Source of the DNA: CAYPTB01 sp964413535
GTDB taxonomy: Bacteria > Planctomycetota > UBA1135 > GCA-002686595
Reading direction: 5' to 3'
Length of the DNA: 64,000 nt
NCBI GenBank assembly: GCA_964413535.1
Contig: CAYPTB010000029.1
Location: forward strand, 124,001 to 188,000
Shown: positions 1 through 8,328 of the stretch, one piece after another
How positions within the stretch are numbered: position 1 is the first letter of the stretch
Layout: each line of letters opens with the position of its first letter
Position numbers and translations under genes: made by a program
The notes under the pieces: model-generated
Databases searched by the model: none
Seen by the model: only the letters and a program-made list of their open reading frames with translations
Told to the model about the DNA's origin: nothing

Positions 1-1
1 G

Positions 2-1057
2 GCGTTCCCCGAGCTCGCCGCCGAGGTCTTCGCGATCCAGAAGCGCCGCCTGCCCAAGGGCTGGGACGAAGGCGTTCCCGTGTTCCCGCCCGATCCGAAG
101 GGGCTGGCCGGGCGCGACGCGTCGGCCAAGGTCCAGAACGCGATCGCGGCCAAGGTGCCGTGGATGATCGGCGGCTCGGCCGACCTCGCTCCCTCCACCA
201 AGACGCGCCTCACCTTCGACGGCGCCGGCGACTTCACCGCCACGAGCTACGGCGGTCGCAACCTGCACTTCGGCATCCGCGAGCACGCGATGACCGCCGC
301 GCTGAACGGTATGGCGCTCGCCAAGCTGCGCGTCTTCGGCTCCGGTTTCCTGATCTTCAGCGACTACGCGCGCGGTTCCATCCGGCTCTCCTCGATCATG
401 GAGCTGCCGGTCATCCACATCTTCACGCACGACTCGATCGGAGTCGGCGAGGACGGCCCCACGCACCAGCCGGTCGAGCACGTGGCGTCGCTGCGCGCTA
501 TGCCCGGCATGCTCGTGTTCCGGCCCGGCGACGCGAACGAGATCGCCGAGGTTTGGAAGGTCGTCATGGAGCTGCGACACGAGCCGGTGGCGCTCATCCT
601 CTCGCGCCAAGCCATGCCGACGCTCGACCGCAAGCTCTACGCGTCCGCCGTGAACGTGCGCAAGGGCGCCTACGTGCTGCGCGACACGCCCGGCGGAGCG
701 CCGGAGGTGATCCTGATCGCGACCGGCACCGAGGTAGGTCTCGCCGTCGCGTCCCAGACGGCGCTCGAGAAGGCGGGGCTGCGCGTGCGCGTCGTGAGCA
801 TGCCGTCGTGGGAGCTCTTCGAGCGTCAGGACGTCGGGTATCGCAACTCCGTGCTCCCGCCGGACGTCACGGCGCGCATCTCGATCGAGCAAGCGTCCAC
901 GTTCGGCTGGGAGCGCTACGTGGGTCTCTCGGGCGCGATGATCGGCATGACGAGCTTCGGCGCCAGCGCTCCGCTCTCGGAGCTCCAGAGGAAGTTCGGG
1001 TTCACGGTCGAGAACGTCGTGGCCCGGGCGCAGGAGCTGGTGGCCGTCGCGCGCTGA
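2..1057 (+). CDS. tkt: Transketolase, C-terminal part (5' truncated by window edge)
   Basis: The reading frame is open from base 2, so the gene starts outside the window; an internal GTG at 80 is not the true start. Visible are the pyrimidine-binding domain and the C-terminal domain. They include the stretches GGSADLAPSTKT and FGIREHAMTAALNGMAL, and VGEDGPTHQPVEH, which are hallmarks of full-length transketolase; the conserved Glu of IREHAM activates thiamine diphosphate in the family. The enzyme moves two-carbon units in the non-oxidative pentose phosphate pathway in the cytosol. The gene ends 112 bases before gnd on the same strand, so tkt, gnd and fbp look like one pentose-phosphate/sugar-phosphate operon. 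A second, split transketolase lies at 21.3-23.1 kb. Confidence 0.95.
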   Translation, partial: AFPELAAEVFAIQKRRLPKGWDEGVPVFPPDPKGLAGRDASAKVQNAIAAKVPWMIGGSADLAPSTKTRLTFDGAGDFTATSYGGRNLHFGIREHAMTAALNGMALAKLRVFGSGFLIFSDYARGSIRLSSIMELPVIHIFTHDSIGVGEDGPTHQPVEHVASLRAMPGMLVFRPGDANEIAEVWKVVMELRHEPVALILSRQAMPTLDRKLYASAVNVRKGAYVLRDTPGGAPEVILIATGTEVGLAVASQTALEKAGLRVRVVSMPSWELFERQDVGYRNSVLPPDVTARISIEQASTFGWERYVGLSGAMIGMTSFGASAPLSELQRKFGFTVENVVARAQELVAVAR

Positions 1058-1169
1058 GGCGCGCTCCGTCGGCCGCGAAACGCGCAAGGTCGGCGGAGCG
1101 CCGTACACCCGTCCCGCACGTCGCGCGCGTGCAGCGGCCGGAGGCAACCCGAAGGAGGAAGCACGAGTC

Positions 1170-2159
1170 ATGAAGATGGCCATGGTCGGTCTGGGTCGGA
1201 TGGGCGCCAACATGGCGCGCCGCCTGATGCACGGCGGGCACGCGGTGGTCGCCTGCGACATCAACCGTTCGAGCGTCGACACGCTCGCGGCGGAAGGCGC
1301 GCTGGCGGGCTACACCCTTGCGGAAGCCGTGACGAAGCTCCAATCGCCGCGCGTCGTGTGGGTGATGGTCCCGGCGGGCGAGCCGACCGAGAAGGTGGTC
1401 GCCGAGCTCGGGAGCCTGCTCGCCTCGGGCGACGTGATCGTGGACGGCGGCAACAGCTTCTACAAGGACGACGTGCGTCGCAGTCGGACGTTGGCCTCGA
1501 AGGGCATCCACTACGTCGACGTCGGGACGAGCGGCGGGGTGTGGGGGTTCGAGCGCGGCTACTGCCTCATGGCCGGCGGACCCTCGCAGGCCTTCGAGGT
1601 CTTGACGCCGCTCCTGCGCACGCTCGCGCCGGGCCGCGGCGACAAGCCGCGCACGCCGGGCCGCGAGAAGGTCGAGAACGGCTCGACGGCGGAAGAGGGC
1701 TTCCTGCACTGCGGCCCAGTCGGAGCCGGACACTTCGCGAAGATGGTCCACAACGGCATCGAGTACGGACTGATGCAGGCCTACGCCGAGGGCTTCGACA
1801 TCCTGAAGGGCGCGGCCAACGCCGATCTGCCCGAGGGTCACCGCTACTCCTTCGACCACGCCGAGCTGTCCGAGCTGTGGCGTCGGGGCAGCGTCGTGGG
1901 CTCGTGGCTGCTCGACCTCACCGCCATGGCGATGCTCGAGAGCCCGTCGCTCGATGAGTACACGGGCTTCGTCCAGGACTCCGGCGAAGGCCGCTGGAAC
2001 GTGATGGCCGCGGTCGAGGAAGCCGTTCCGGCCGACGTGCTCACCTCCGCGCTCTACACGCGCTTCCGCTCGCGCCAGGAGCACACCTATGCGGAGAAGG
2101 TCCTGTCGGCCATGCGACACAAGTTCGGCGGCCACGTCGAGCGCGCAACGGGAGGCTAG
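1170..2159 (+). CDS. gnd: 6-phosphogluconate dehydrogenase (short, GndA/YqeC type)
   Basis: The 329-aa protein opens with the dinucleotide-binding motif VGLGRMGANMARR. It carries the family signatures DGGNSFYKDD, DVGTSGGVWGFERGYCLM and GPVGAGHFAKMVHNGIEYG, where the Lys and Asn of KMVHNG are the substrate/catalytic residues in 6PGDH. It oxidatively decarboxylates 6-phosphogluconate to ribulose 5-phosphate. At about 330 residues it belongs to the short subgroup, which in other bacteria is often NAD-preferring, rather than the ~470-aa E. coli form. ATG 1170 is supported by AGGAGG at 1153-1158. The 3' end itself contains GGAGG (2151-2155) that serves the next gene, so gnd and fbp are probably translationally coupled. 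Confidence 0.93.
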   Translation: MKMAMVGLGRMGANMARRLMHGGHAVVACDINRSSVDTLAAEGALAGYTLAEAVTKLQSPRVVWVMVPAGEPTEKVVAELGSLLASGDVIVDGGNSFYKDDVRRSRTLASKGIHYVDVGTSGGVWGFERGYCLMAGGPSQAFEVLTPLLRTLAPGRGDKPRTPGREKVENGSTAEEGFLHCGPVGAGHFAKMVHNGIEYGLMQAYAEGFDILKGAANADLPEGHRYSFDHAELSELWRRGSVVGSWLLDLTAMAMLESPSLDEYTGFVQDSGEGRWNVMAAVEEAVPADVLTSALYTRFRSRQEHTYAEKVLSAMRHKFGGHVERATGG

Positions 2160-2161
2160 CC

Positions 2162-3181
2162 ATGGTCGACACCCTGCGTCCGCTCGTCACCTTCGACCGC
2201 CACCTCGCCTTCCAGGGACGCGCCGAAGTGCGCGGCGAGCTCGGCGCCCTGCTCCGTCAGCTCGCGTTCCTCGGCAAAGAGCTCGCGCGCGAGGTCTCGC
2301 GCTCGGCCCTGTCGGGACTGACGGGCTATTCCGGCGGCGCGAGCAACGCGACCGGCGACGTGCAGAAGAAGCTCGACGTCGTGGGCAACGACCTCACGCT
2401 TGCGGCGCTCGCCGGGACCGGTCTCGTCTCCGCCGTCGTGTCCGAGGAGCTCGAAGGCCTCCACCTCTTCGACGACGCGCCCGAGGCGCCCTTCTTCGTC
2501 GCCGTCGATCCGCTCGACGGTTCGTCCAACACCGACAACGACGGCTCGGTCGGCACGATCTTCGGCATCTACCCGACGCCGCGCGCGCTCGACGCCGCCT
2601 CCGTCCTCGACCTCGTCGCCACCCGTCCGCCGCTCGCCGCCGGCTACGTGCTCTACGGTCCGGCGACGATCCTCGTCTACACCGCCGGCAAGGGCGTGCA
2701 CGGCTTCACGCTCGACCGCGAGATCGGCGAGTTCGTCCTCACGCATCCCGACATCCGCTGCCCGAAGCAAGGCCGGAGCTACAGCGCCAACACCGCACGC
2801 CGCGCCGAGTGGCGCCCCGAGATCGACCACTTCGTCAAGCACCTGAACGAGCACGACCCGGCCACCAAGCGCCCGTACTCGCTGCGCTATGCCGGCGCGC
2901 TCGTCGCCGACCTGCACCGCGCCCTGCTCGAAGGCGGGATCTACCTCTACCCCGCCGACGCCAAGAGCTCCGGCGGCAAGCTGCGCCACCTGTACGAGTG
3001 CGCCCCGCTCGCCTTCGTCGTCGAGAACGCCGGCGGCCGCTCGATCACGCGCCACGGCCGCACCCTCGAAACGCGCCCCGAGCACCTCCACCACCGCTCC
3101 GAGCTCTTCATCGGCAGCGCATCCGACGTCGGGTTGCTCGAGCAATTCCTCGCCGGAGCGCCGCTGCCGTCCCACTCCTGA
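2162..3181 (+). CDS. fbp: Fructose-1,6-bisphosphatase, class I
   Basis: The 339-aa protein has the class I signature DPLDGSSN (residues 116-123; D116 and D119 are metal ligands) preceded by the paired acidic E95/E96 site, and ends with the region expected for substrate binding. It hydrolyses fructose 1,6-bisphosphate to fructose 6-phosphate, which feeds gluconeogenesis and, with the upstream tkt and gnd, pentose phosphate cycling. The start ATG lies two bases after the gnd stop, behind GGAGG within the gnd 3' end. The C-terminal half has an unusual spacing in ARGINine-rich segments but keeps the typical GGxLRxLYE-like block near residues 270-285 (GGKLRHLYECAPLAFV). Confidence 0.92.
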   Translation: MVDTLRPLVTFDRHLAFQGRAEVRGELGALLRQLAFLGKELAREVSRSALSGLTGYSGGASNATGDVQKKLDVVGNDLTLAALAGTGLVSAVVSEELEGLHLFDDAPEAPFFVAVDPLDGSSNTDNDGSVGTIFGIYPTPRALDAASVLDLVATRPPLAAGYVLYGPATILVYTAGKGVHGFTLDREIGEFVLTHPDIRCPKQGRSYSANTARRAEWRPEIDHFVKHLNEHDPATKRPYSLRYAGALVADLHRALLEGGIYLYPADAKSSGGKLRHLYECAPLAFVVENAGGRSITRHGRTLETRPEHLHHRSELFIGSASDVGLLEQFLAGAPLPSHS

Positions 3182-3212
3182 CCGCGCCGCGAGCCCCTCG
3201 TCTCCTCGCTCG

Positions 3213-4046
3213 TCAGTCCCGACCGTCCGCGGCTTGGATCGTGATGCTCGACGCGCCGGGAGGAACCCGCCCGGAGATCGCCCCGTCCGGGCCGACTTCG
3301 ACTGCGGAGGTGTCGAGGACGGAACCGTCCTCCGCCGTGAACGAGACCCGCGTCGCGCTCTTCTCCGCGGCCGCCTTCGCGCTCGCAACCAGCAGTTCGT
3401 ACTCGGCCAAGTAGTCGAGAGGACCAGCGTTCGCCGCCGCCATCTCGCGCATGCGTGACAGCCCGATCTGCTCGACGATCCGGTAGCCGAAGAGCGTGAG
3501 CTCCGCGAGGCGCTCGTGATCGAGATCCAACCACGTCCCGTCGTCGACCTGCACGTCGTCGGAGGGGATCGCGGTGTGCTGCACGCGCTCGTTCCACATG
3601 TCTCGCAGGCCGGGCCCACCCGTGAACTCGAGCTTGACCCAATGAGCGAGTCCCTCCTCGACCACACGCGGCAGACCCGCAAAGGGCGACTCTTCTGCAT
3701 ACCAGTGGGTCAACTCGTGCGCCATCGTGCTGTGAGGCGCCGCGAGGGAGTCTCGCCCCATCTCGATCCGATTCGGTCTCGTGCACCCCAGGTAACCTCC
3801 GGGAACACGGGCCGACTGCAACACCCATACTTCGATCGGGTCGTCACGCCGAGAACCGAGCATGTCCTTGATATGGGGGGCGAGCGACAGACACTTCGCC
3901 ACGCCGCTGGCCGTCTCCCGATCGTACGCTCGGACCGTTCCCAGCTCCGAGACGACCGTCACCTGCGGCCGGTAACGTCCATCCAGCAACGGAAGAGCAC
4001 ACGAGGTCGCCATCAGGATGGCGATCGGCAGAAGGGCATGTCTCAT
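3213..4046 (-). CDS. Lipoprotein with HExxH zinc-peptidase motif (peptidase MA-like)
   Basis: I start this 277-aa protein at ATG 4046 because it gives a short lipoprotein signal (MRHALLPIAILMATSC, predicted lipid-modified Cys16); an upstream in-frame start exists at 4103 but adds only low-complexity sequence. The motif MAHELTHW (H110, E111, H114) is followed by LPRVVEEGLAHW, where E131 would be the third zinc ligand. This spacing is that of the gluzincin/peptidase MA group, so a membrane-anchored metalloprotease facing the periplasm is likely; the substrate is unknown. The C-terminus ends in an SGRVPPGASS block that is echoed in the lipoprotein encoded 61 bases upstream, so the two are probably co-expressed and related in function. 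Confidence 0.75.
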   Translation of the reverse strand: MRHALLPIAILMATSCALPLLDGRYRPQVTVVSELGTVRAYDRETASGVAKCLSLAPHIKDMLGSRRDDPIEVWVLQSARVPGGYLGCTRPNRIEMGRDSLAAPHSTMAHELTHWYAEESPFAGLPRVVEEGLAHWVKLEFTGGPGLRDMWNERVQHTAIPSDDVQVDDGTWLDLDHERLAELTLFGYRIVEQIGLSRMREMAAANAGPLDYLAEYELLVASAKAAAEKSATRVSFTAEDGSVLDTSAVEVGPDGAISGRVPPGASSITIQAADGRD

Positions 4047-4107
4047 CGAAGTCGGTAGGGTTGTGGCCGTCGAGGAGCATAGAGAATCTCCCCGACGGGC
4101 CAAGTCA

Positions 4108-5046
4108 TCAGTTGGAGTACGAATACGTGAACGCGGAGCTCAGGGGTTCCGAGAGGTAGTCGACCTGATAGTCGACTTCACCCGTGTTGGTGTATTCGAC
4201 ACCCGGAAGGACTCCCGAATCGATGGCGCTCGACGGGATGACCGTCTCCACGATGTCCCATCCGTTGCGCCGGTGGCGAATCGTGTTCGTGAACAGATCC
4301 GCGTAGAACGCGCCGTGGTTGAAGTCGAGACTCCACTGCACGAAGTCTCCGGGCAGGGCATCGAGCAGTCGGGCTCCCGACGCGTCGGCGGTCATCGAAG
4401 AGAACTTCAGGACCGTGACAGCCTCCGGAACTTTGGATGCGATCCCCGCCGTGATGACGGGGCGAGCGATGCTTTTCGCCTCTTCGAGTGACGCCGCGCG
4501 AACGAGGAGGCTGTAGCACAGGCTCCATTCACCCGGGGTCGGATCGGCCACGAGTGGACCACCGAAGACGAGGACAGGCTCGACCTGAGCGAAGTCGAGC
4601 AGACGCCCCCCCAAGGCTGCCTTCTTGTCGAATCCACCGATCTGGAGACAAGAGTTCGCCATCTCTCCTCCTCGATCGCCTCCGCCCTCCTCTTCCTCCG
4701 GACAATCCACGACGACCGCTTCGTAGGAGACGGATCCAGGTGGAACCTGCCCCGTGGCTGATCCGTTACCTCCAGCCTGGGTCACGGAGGATCCGGTCAC
4801 GGCCCCGTCTGCACCCCTGAAGGTCGTTTCCACGCACTTGTTTGCGAGCGGCGCCCCCTCCGCCGTGATCGTCTTCTGACCATCGACTGTCATCTCGGTA
4901 CTGACGTGAACCGTTCCTACACCGGGTACGGGCACGGTGACATCCGTCTCCAGCCGACCCGTGATCCCGCAGGCGTAGACGAACAGGGACGTCAGAAGAG
5001 CCGCCCCGACGAGGAGGCTCCAGCGAGTTGTGTTTGCGTACGACAT
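4108..5046 (-). CDS. Hypothetical lipoprotein with VPPG module
   Basis: This 312-aa protein begins with a lipoprotein signal (hydrophobic residues 9-25, Cys26 in VYAC). I chose ATG 5046 rather than the in-frame start at 5169 because the signal peptide then lies at the extreme N-terminus. Residues about 70-115 contain a small beta-rich module ending in TGQVPPGSVSYEA, which resembles the C-terminal SGRVPPGASS block of the neighbouring peptidase-like lipoprotein. A Glu/Gly-rich linker follows (EEEEGGGDRGG). The C-terminal ~180 residues are not recognisable to me. The protein is probably exported and membrane-anchored, and co-transcribed with the HExxH lipoprotein. No enzymatic motif is visible. 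Confidence 0.65.
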   Translation of the reverse strand: MSYANTTRWSLLVGAALLTSLFVYACGITGRLETDVTVPVPGVGTVHVSTEMTVDGQKTITAEGAPLANKCVETTFRGADGAVTGSSVTQAGGNGSATGQVPPGSVSYEAVVVDCPEEEEGGGDRGGEMANSCLQIGGFDKKAALGGRLLDFAQVEPVLVFGGPLVADPTPGEWSLCYSLLVRAASLEEAKSIARPVITAGIASKVPEAVTVLKFSSMTADASGARLLDALPGDFVQWSLDFNHGAFYADLFTNTIRHRRNGWDIVETVIPSSAIDSGVLPGVEYTNTGEVDYQVDYLSEPLSSAFTYSYSN

Positions 5047-5310
5047 GATCGTGGCGGCTCGTTCGAGCCGCCCCTCCCTCGAGCTTGCATCGGGTCGTTC
5101 GTGAGAATGCGAACCCGACGGCCGCGACCCGATCCATTCGGCCGTCGTCCGCCTCGTCGACGAACGCAACGCGTCCCGGTAGCAGCTCTTCCGGGATTCG
5201 GCGCAGGCCCGATCGCAATCACGGGAGCCGCGCAGGAGGTTCGCGCCTAGCGCATTCGCCAGCTAAGCTCGAAGCGTGGGTCCTGACTCGACCGAACTCT
5301 GTAATCTTCC

Positions 5311-6711
5311 ATGACCGGCTCACTCTCGGCTCTGCTCCTCTCGCTCGCGCTCCTCGGCACGGCCTTCGACGGCGAGTTCGACTGGGAGCGCGATCGAGTC
5401 GTGCGGAAGAACGGCAAGGAGCAGCGCGGGGTCGTCATCGAGAGCTTCGACCCCGAGCACCTCGTCCTGCTCCGCGACGGCGGTCGGCGCGAGGAGATCC
5501 GGCACGCGGACGTCGCGCAGGTCGACAAGCTGCGCGATCGGCTGGCGTCGTTCATGGCGATCCGCCGGCCGGAGCTCCCGCTCGGCACCGAGTGGAACTT
5601 GGTCGGCGACGCCCAAGGAGCCGGGCTCCGGCACATGGCGCGGCTCCAGGCCTACCACGTGCTCACCAAGGATCCCGATCACGCGGGAGCCCACGAATTC
5701 CTCGGGCACCGACGCTCCGGCAGCAAGTGGAAGTGGGAGCTCGACGGCAAGTCGGTCTCGGCCGAGCAGTTCGAGGAACGCAGCGCCGATTGGAACGACC
5801 GTCTCGTGCTCGAGAGCGAGCACTTCACGATCGAGACGAACTGCCAGTTGCGCAAGGCGCTCGACGTGCTCTTCGACCTCGAAGCTCTCTACCTGTGGTG
5901 GATGGAGAACCTGGGTCCGATCCTCGGCGCGAGCGAGGACGTCGACGATCCGCGCGAGGAGAAGATCACGTTCCTCGTACATCGCAGCGCCGACGAGTCG
6001 AGCTTCCTGAAGCTCGACTCGCGCAGGGAGCCCTACTACGACCCCTCGGGCGAGACCACGGCCCGGGACGGCTCGTTCAACGTCGCTCGCACGTACATGA
6101 CGCCCGACGGCTACCTGCCGCTGCGCTTGTTCGAGCTCGGAACCGAGAGCCTGATCTACAGCACGCTCTTGCTCGGGAAGACGAAGGGCCGTCAGCCGAC
6201 CGCGACCATGCGGCAGCACGCGCTGTGGGTCGAGATCGGGATGGGGGCCTGGGTGGCTCGCCATTGCGGCGGAAAGCCGGGCTACGCGGAGATCCAAAAG
6301 CCCTTCCAGAAGGACTTCCAGCTCGACCCGACCGACGCTCGTCTGACGCTCCAGCCGTTGGATCGTCCGCATTCGTTGCTCCTGACGAAGCACGAGGTCA
6401 CCAACCTGATCGGGCTCTCGCACGAGGACTTCGTCGGCTCGAGCGAGAACATCCCCCTGTGCCGCGCGCGCTGCGCCAGCTTCGTGGCCTTCTGCATCGA
6501 AGCCGACCATCCGATCCTCGCGAAGAAGAAGGAGGTCGGCCGCAGCCGCGCCGGGATCTGGAGCTACCTGCGCGACGTGTACGGAACACCGAAGGCCCAC
6601 TCGAGCAGTGCCTTCGACGACAGCCTGGGCGGAAAGATCGAGCAGCTCGAGGAACCCTGGAAGACCTGGACGCAGTCCTTCACGAGCTCCGCGGCCGGCA
6701 GGAAGAAGTAG
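5311..6711 (+). CDS. Exported hypothetical protein, DUF1570-like region
   Basis: The 466-aa product begins with a clean signal peptide (MTGSLSALLLSLALLGTA). An N-terminal segment (about 20-75) looks like a beta-rich 'gvVles...lvlLrdGgr' repeat-type domain. The middle, starting near LVLESEHFTIETN, resembles the entry of exported peptidase-MA/DUF1570-type proteins common in Planctomycetota. However, the expected HExxH is absent: the equivalent stretch reads RQHALWVEIGMGAWV, so it may be a catalytically dead relative. There is no Shine-Dalgarno; TGTAAT at 5300-5305 lies five bases before the ATG, consistent with a leaderless transcript. The gene is monocistronic, convergent with the next unit. 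Confidence 0.6.
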   Translation: MTGSLSALLLSLALLGTAFDGEFDWERDRVVRKNGKEQRGVVIESFDPEHLVLLRDGGRREEIRHADVAQVDKLRDRLASFMAIRRPELPLGTEWNLVGDAQGAGLRHMARLQAYHVLTKDPDHAGAHEFLGHRRSGSKWKWELDGKSVSAEQFEERSADWNDRLVLESEHFTIETNCQLRKALDVLFDLEALYLWWMENLGPILGASEDVDDPREEKITFLVHRSADESSFLKLDSRREPYYDPSGETTARDGSFNVARTYMTPDGYLPLRLFELGTESLIYSTLLLGKTKGRQPTATMRQHALWVEIGMGAWVARHCGGKPGYAEIQKPFQKDFQLDPTDARLTLQPLDRPHSLLLTKHEVTNLIGLSHEDFVGSSENIPLCRARCASFVAFCIEADHPILAKKKEVGRSRAGIWSYLRDVYGTPKAHSSSAFDDSLGGKIEQLEEPWKTWTQSFTSSAAGRKK

Positions 6712-6717
6712 TAGGCG

Positions 6718-6740
6718 AGCCGCGCGACTCCGCGCTGGCT
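6718..6740. terminator. Hairpin between convergent genes
   Basis: AGCCGCGCG (6718-6726), a 4-base loop and CGCGCTGGCT (6731-6740) form a 9-bp stem with one bulged T. It sits exactly between the stop of the exported protein and the stop of the convergent 85-aa gene, overlapping the latter's stop codon. No U-tract follows, so a factor-independent terminator is only suggested. Confidence 0.35.
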
Positions 6741-6996
6741 AGATCAAGGGCAGGACTTCGTACTCGAGCAGGTCCGCGACGCGCAGGTAGTCGCCGCGCT
6801 CCTGGGCCGCGACGATCTCCTTCAAGTGCTCCAGGAACGGGTGTGCGCCGCTGTCGGTTCCCTGGCTGTCGAGCTCCGCCTGCAAGAGCGTGACGAAGCT
6901 CGCGAGCGCGTCGTTGCCGCGCGCGGACATGCCGACGCGGAAGGACGCGACCGTGCGCATGAGCGTCGCGTGCAGCGTGTTGGGATTACTGACCAC
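6739..6996 (-). CDS. 85-aa helical protein at the end of the nonulosonate/Maf unit
   Basis: This small, mostly helical protein (85 aa) starts at GTG 6996 and overlaps the DUF115 stop by 11 bases, so it is almost certainly co-translated with it. It has no signal peptide or membrane segment. The C-terminal HLKEIVAAQERGDYLRVADL segment predicts an amphipathic helix with a protein-protein interaction look. Position and overlap suggest an accessory or chaperone-like role for the Maf-type glycosyltransferase or its flagellin acceptor. I do not recognise the family, so that role is inference only. Confidence 0.6.
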   Translation of the reverse strand: MVSNPNTLHATLMRTVASFRVGMSARGNDALASFVTLLQAELDSQGTDSGAHPFLEHLKEIVAAQERGDYLRVADLLEYEVLPLI

Positions 6997-8308
6997 GCGG
7001 TGCTCCCGTCGCCGAGCCTCCGCGGGAGCGGGCGAGCGCAGGCACGCCCTCGATCACCGCACCCGCGCGGCTCGCGTTGAAGAAGGACACCTCCGGGTGC
7101 GCACGGACGTAGCGCTCGAGCTCGCGCAGGTAGGTCGTGAGGTTCGGCAGCGTCGCGAGCCTCCCGCCCCCGACGTCGGTCACCCAGACGCCCGGCACTC
7201 CGGCGCTCTCCGCCGGAACGTCGTAGGGATTCCCCGCGACGTGCGTCCGGCCGCGCGCGAAGCCGAAATCGCAGCCGAACAGCACGATCTCGGCCGCGCC
7301 CATCTTGACGGCCAGATCCACCGCGACGTGCGTCACCGAGCCCGAGGCCCACAGTCGGCCGCGCGGCAGCTCGGCCGCGAGGCCGGACCAGCGCGCGTGG
7401 AAGCCGTATGCGACGTAGCGGCGCCCCGGCCACTTCGCGATCACGCTCTCTGCCACGACGGGAAAGTAGACGAGCGCCGAGCCCGCGAGCGCCGACAGGT
7501 CGGCGTCGAACAAGCGCGGGATGCCGATCGGGTGGTCGTCGACGGTCACGACGACGTCGGGAACGATGCCGGCCTGGAGCAGCGCGCGCAGAGCGCCGTC
7601 CACCGCCACGAGCGGCGACTTGCGCCCGCGCAGGAGCTCGTAGTCGTCCGCGAGCGTGGGCCCCGCGCCGGCGAGGAAGACCGTCTGGTGCAGCCGCGAT
7701 CCGAAGAGCTCCGTGACGTCGCGGTCGGTCGCGACGTGCTCGCGGTTCGCTGCGGCCGACGCCCGGAACGAGGCTTCGCGCGCGGCGAGCCGTTCCTCTC
7801 CGAAGGAGCTCGCGAGCTCCATCACCACCAAGTCGCGCAGCCGCGCGCTGCCCTCGGTGGCTAGCGTCAGCTCCCCCGGCAGCGCGGCGAAGGGCGTGTG
7901 GACCTCGGAGCGCTCCTCGCCGAGCACGATGCGCACGCGCGGGTCGCCCAGCCAGTCGGCCTGGTCGAAGCGCGCGAGGATCTCGCGCGCGAGCGAATGA
8001 TTGAGGAGCACGACCTCGAGCTCGCGCAGCGCGGGGCGCGCGAGCAACCGACGCGGCAGGTCGCCGAGCCCGAGCCCGTACACCGCGATCCGAGGCGCAT
8101 CCACGGGAACGAGCGCCGCTTGCTCGTTCGCCTCGGCGACGCGGTCGTAGGCGCTCGTGAGCTGGATGCCCGCGACCGTGAGCGTCGGCACGGGCGTGTC
8201 GTCCACCGTGCGCACGTCCGCGAGCGGCGGCGCGGCCTGGAGCGCCGCGAGCACGTCGGGGAACCGGCGCAGGAGCACGCTCTGATTCGCATCCCAGGGA
8301 GAAGACAT
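6986..8308 (-). CDS. DUF115 / Maf-type motility-associated glycosyltransferase
   Basis: The 440-aa protein shows the DUF115 (MptE-like/Maf) core: GAGPTLADDYELL followed by GIVPDVVVTVDDHP, then VAVDLAVKMGAAEIVLFGCD. Maf proteins transfer nonulosonic acids (pseudaminic, legionaminic) onto Ser/Thr of flagellins in the cytosol. An N-terminal Rossmann-like domain (about 1-150) precedes the core, as in other family members. Two starts are possible: ATG 8332 overlapping the neuB stop as ATGA, or ATG 8308 behind GGAGG with 8-base spacing. I prefer 8308. It is immediately downstream of a NeuB-type sialic acid synthase, which strongly supports a nonulosonate glycosylation role. No flagellin gene is in the window, so the acceptor is unknown. 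Confidence 0.82.
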   Translation of the reverse strand: MSSPWDANQSVLLRRFPDVLAALQAAPPLADVRTVDDTPVPTLTVAGIQLTSAYDRVAEANEQAALVPVDAPRIAVYGLGLGDLPRRLLARPALRELEVVLLNHSLAREILARFDQADWLGDPRVRIVLGEERSEVHTPFAALPGELTLATEGSARLRDLVVMELASSFGEERLAAREASFRASAAANREHVATDRDVTELFGSRLHQTVFLAGAGPTLADDYELLRGRKSPLVAVDGALRALLQAGIVPDVVVTVDDHPIGIPRLFDADLSALAGSALVYFPVVAESVIAKWPGRRYVAYGFHARWSGLAAELPRGRLWASGSVTHVAVDLAVKMGAAEIVLFGCDFGFARGRTHVAGNPYDVPAESAGVPGVWVTDVGGGRLATLPNLTTYLRELERYVRAHPEVSFFNASRAGAVIEGVPALARSRGGSATGAPRGQ

Positions 8309-8328
8309 CGATACGACCTCCGGTGAGC

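Noticed and set aside
5311..6711. Active metallopeptidase call for the exported protein
   Set aside because: The expected HExxH motif is missing, so only a distant relationship is suggested.
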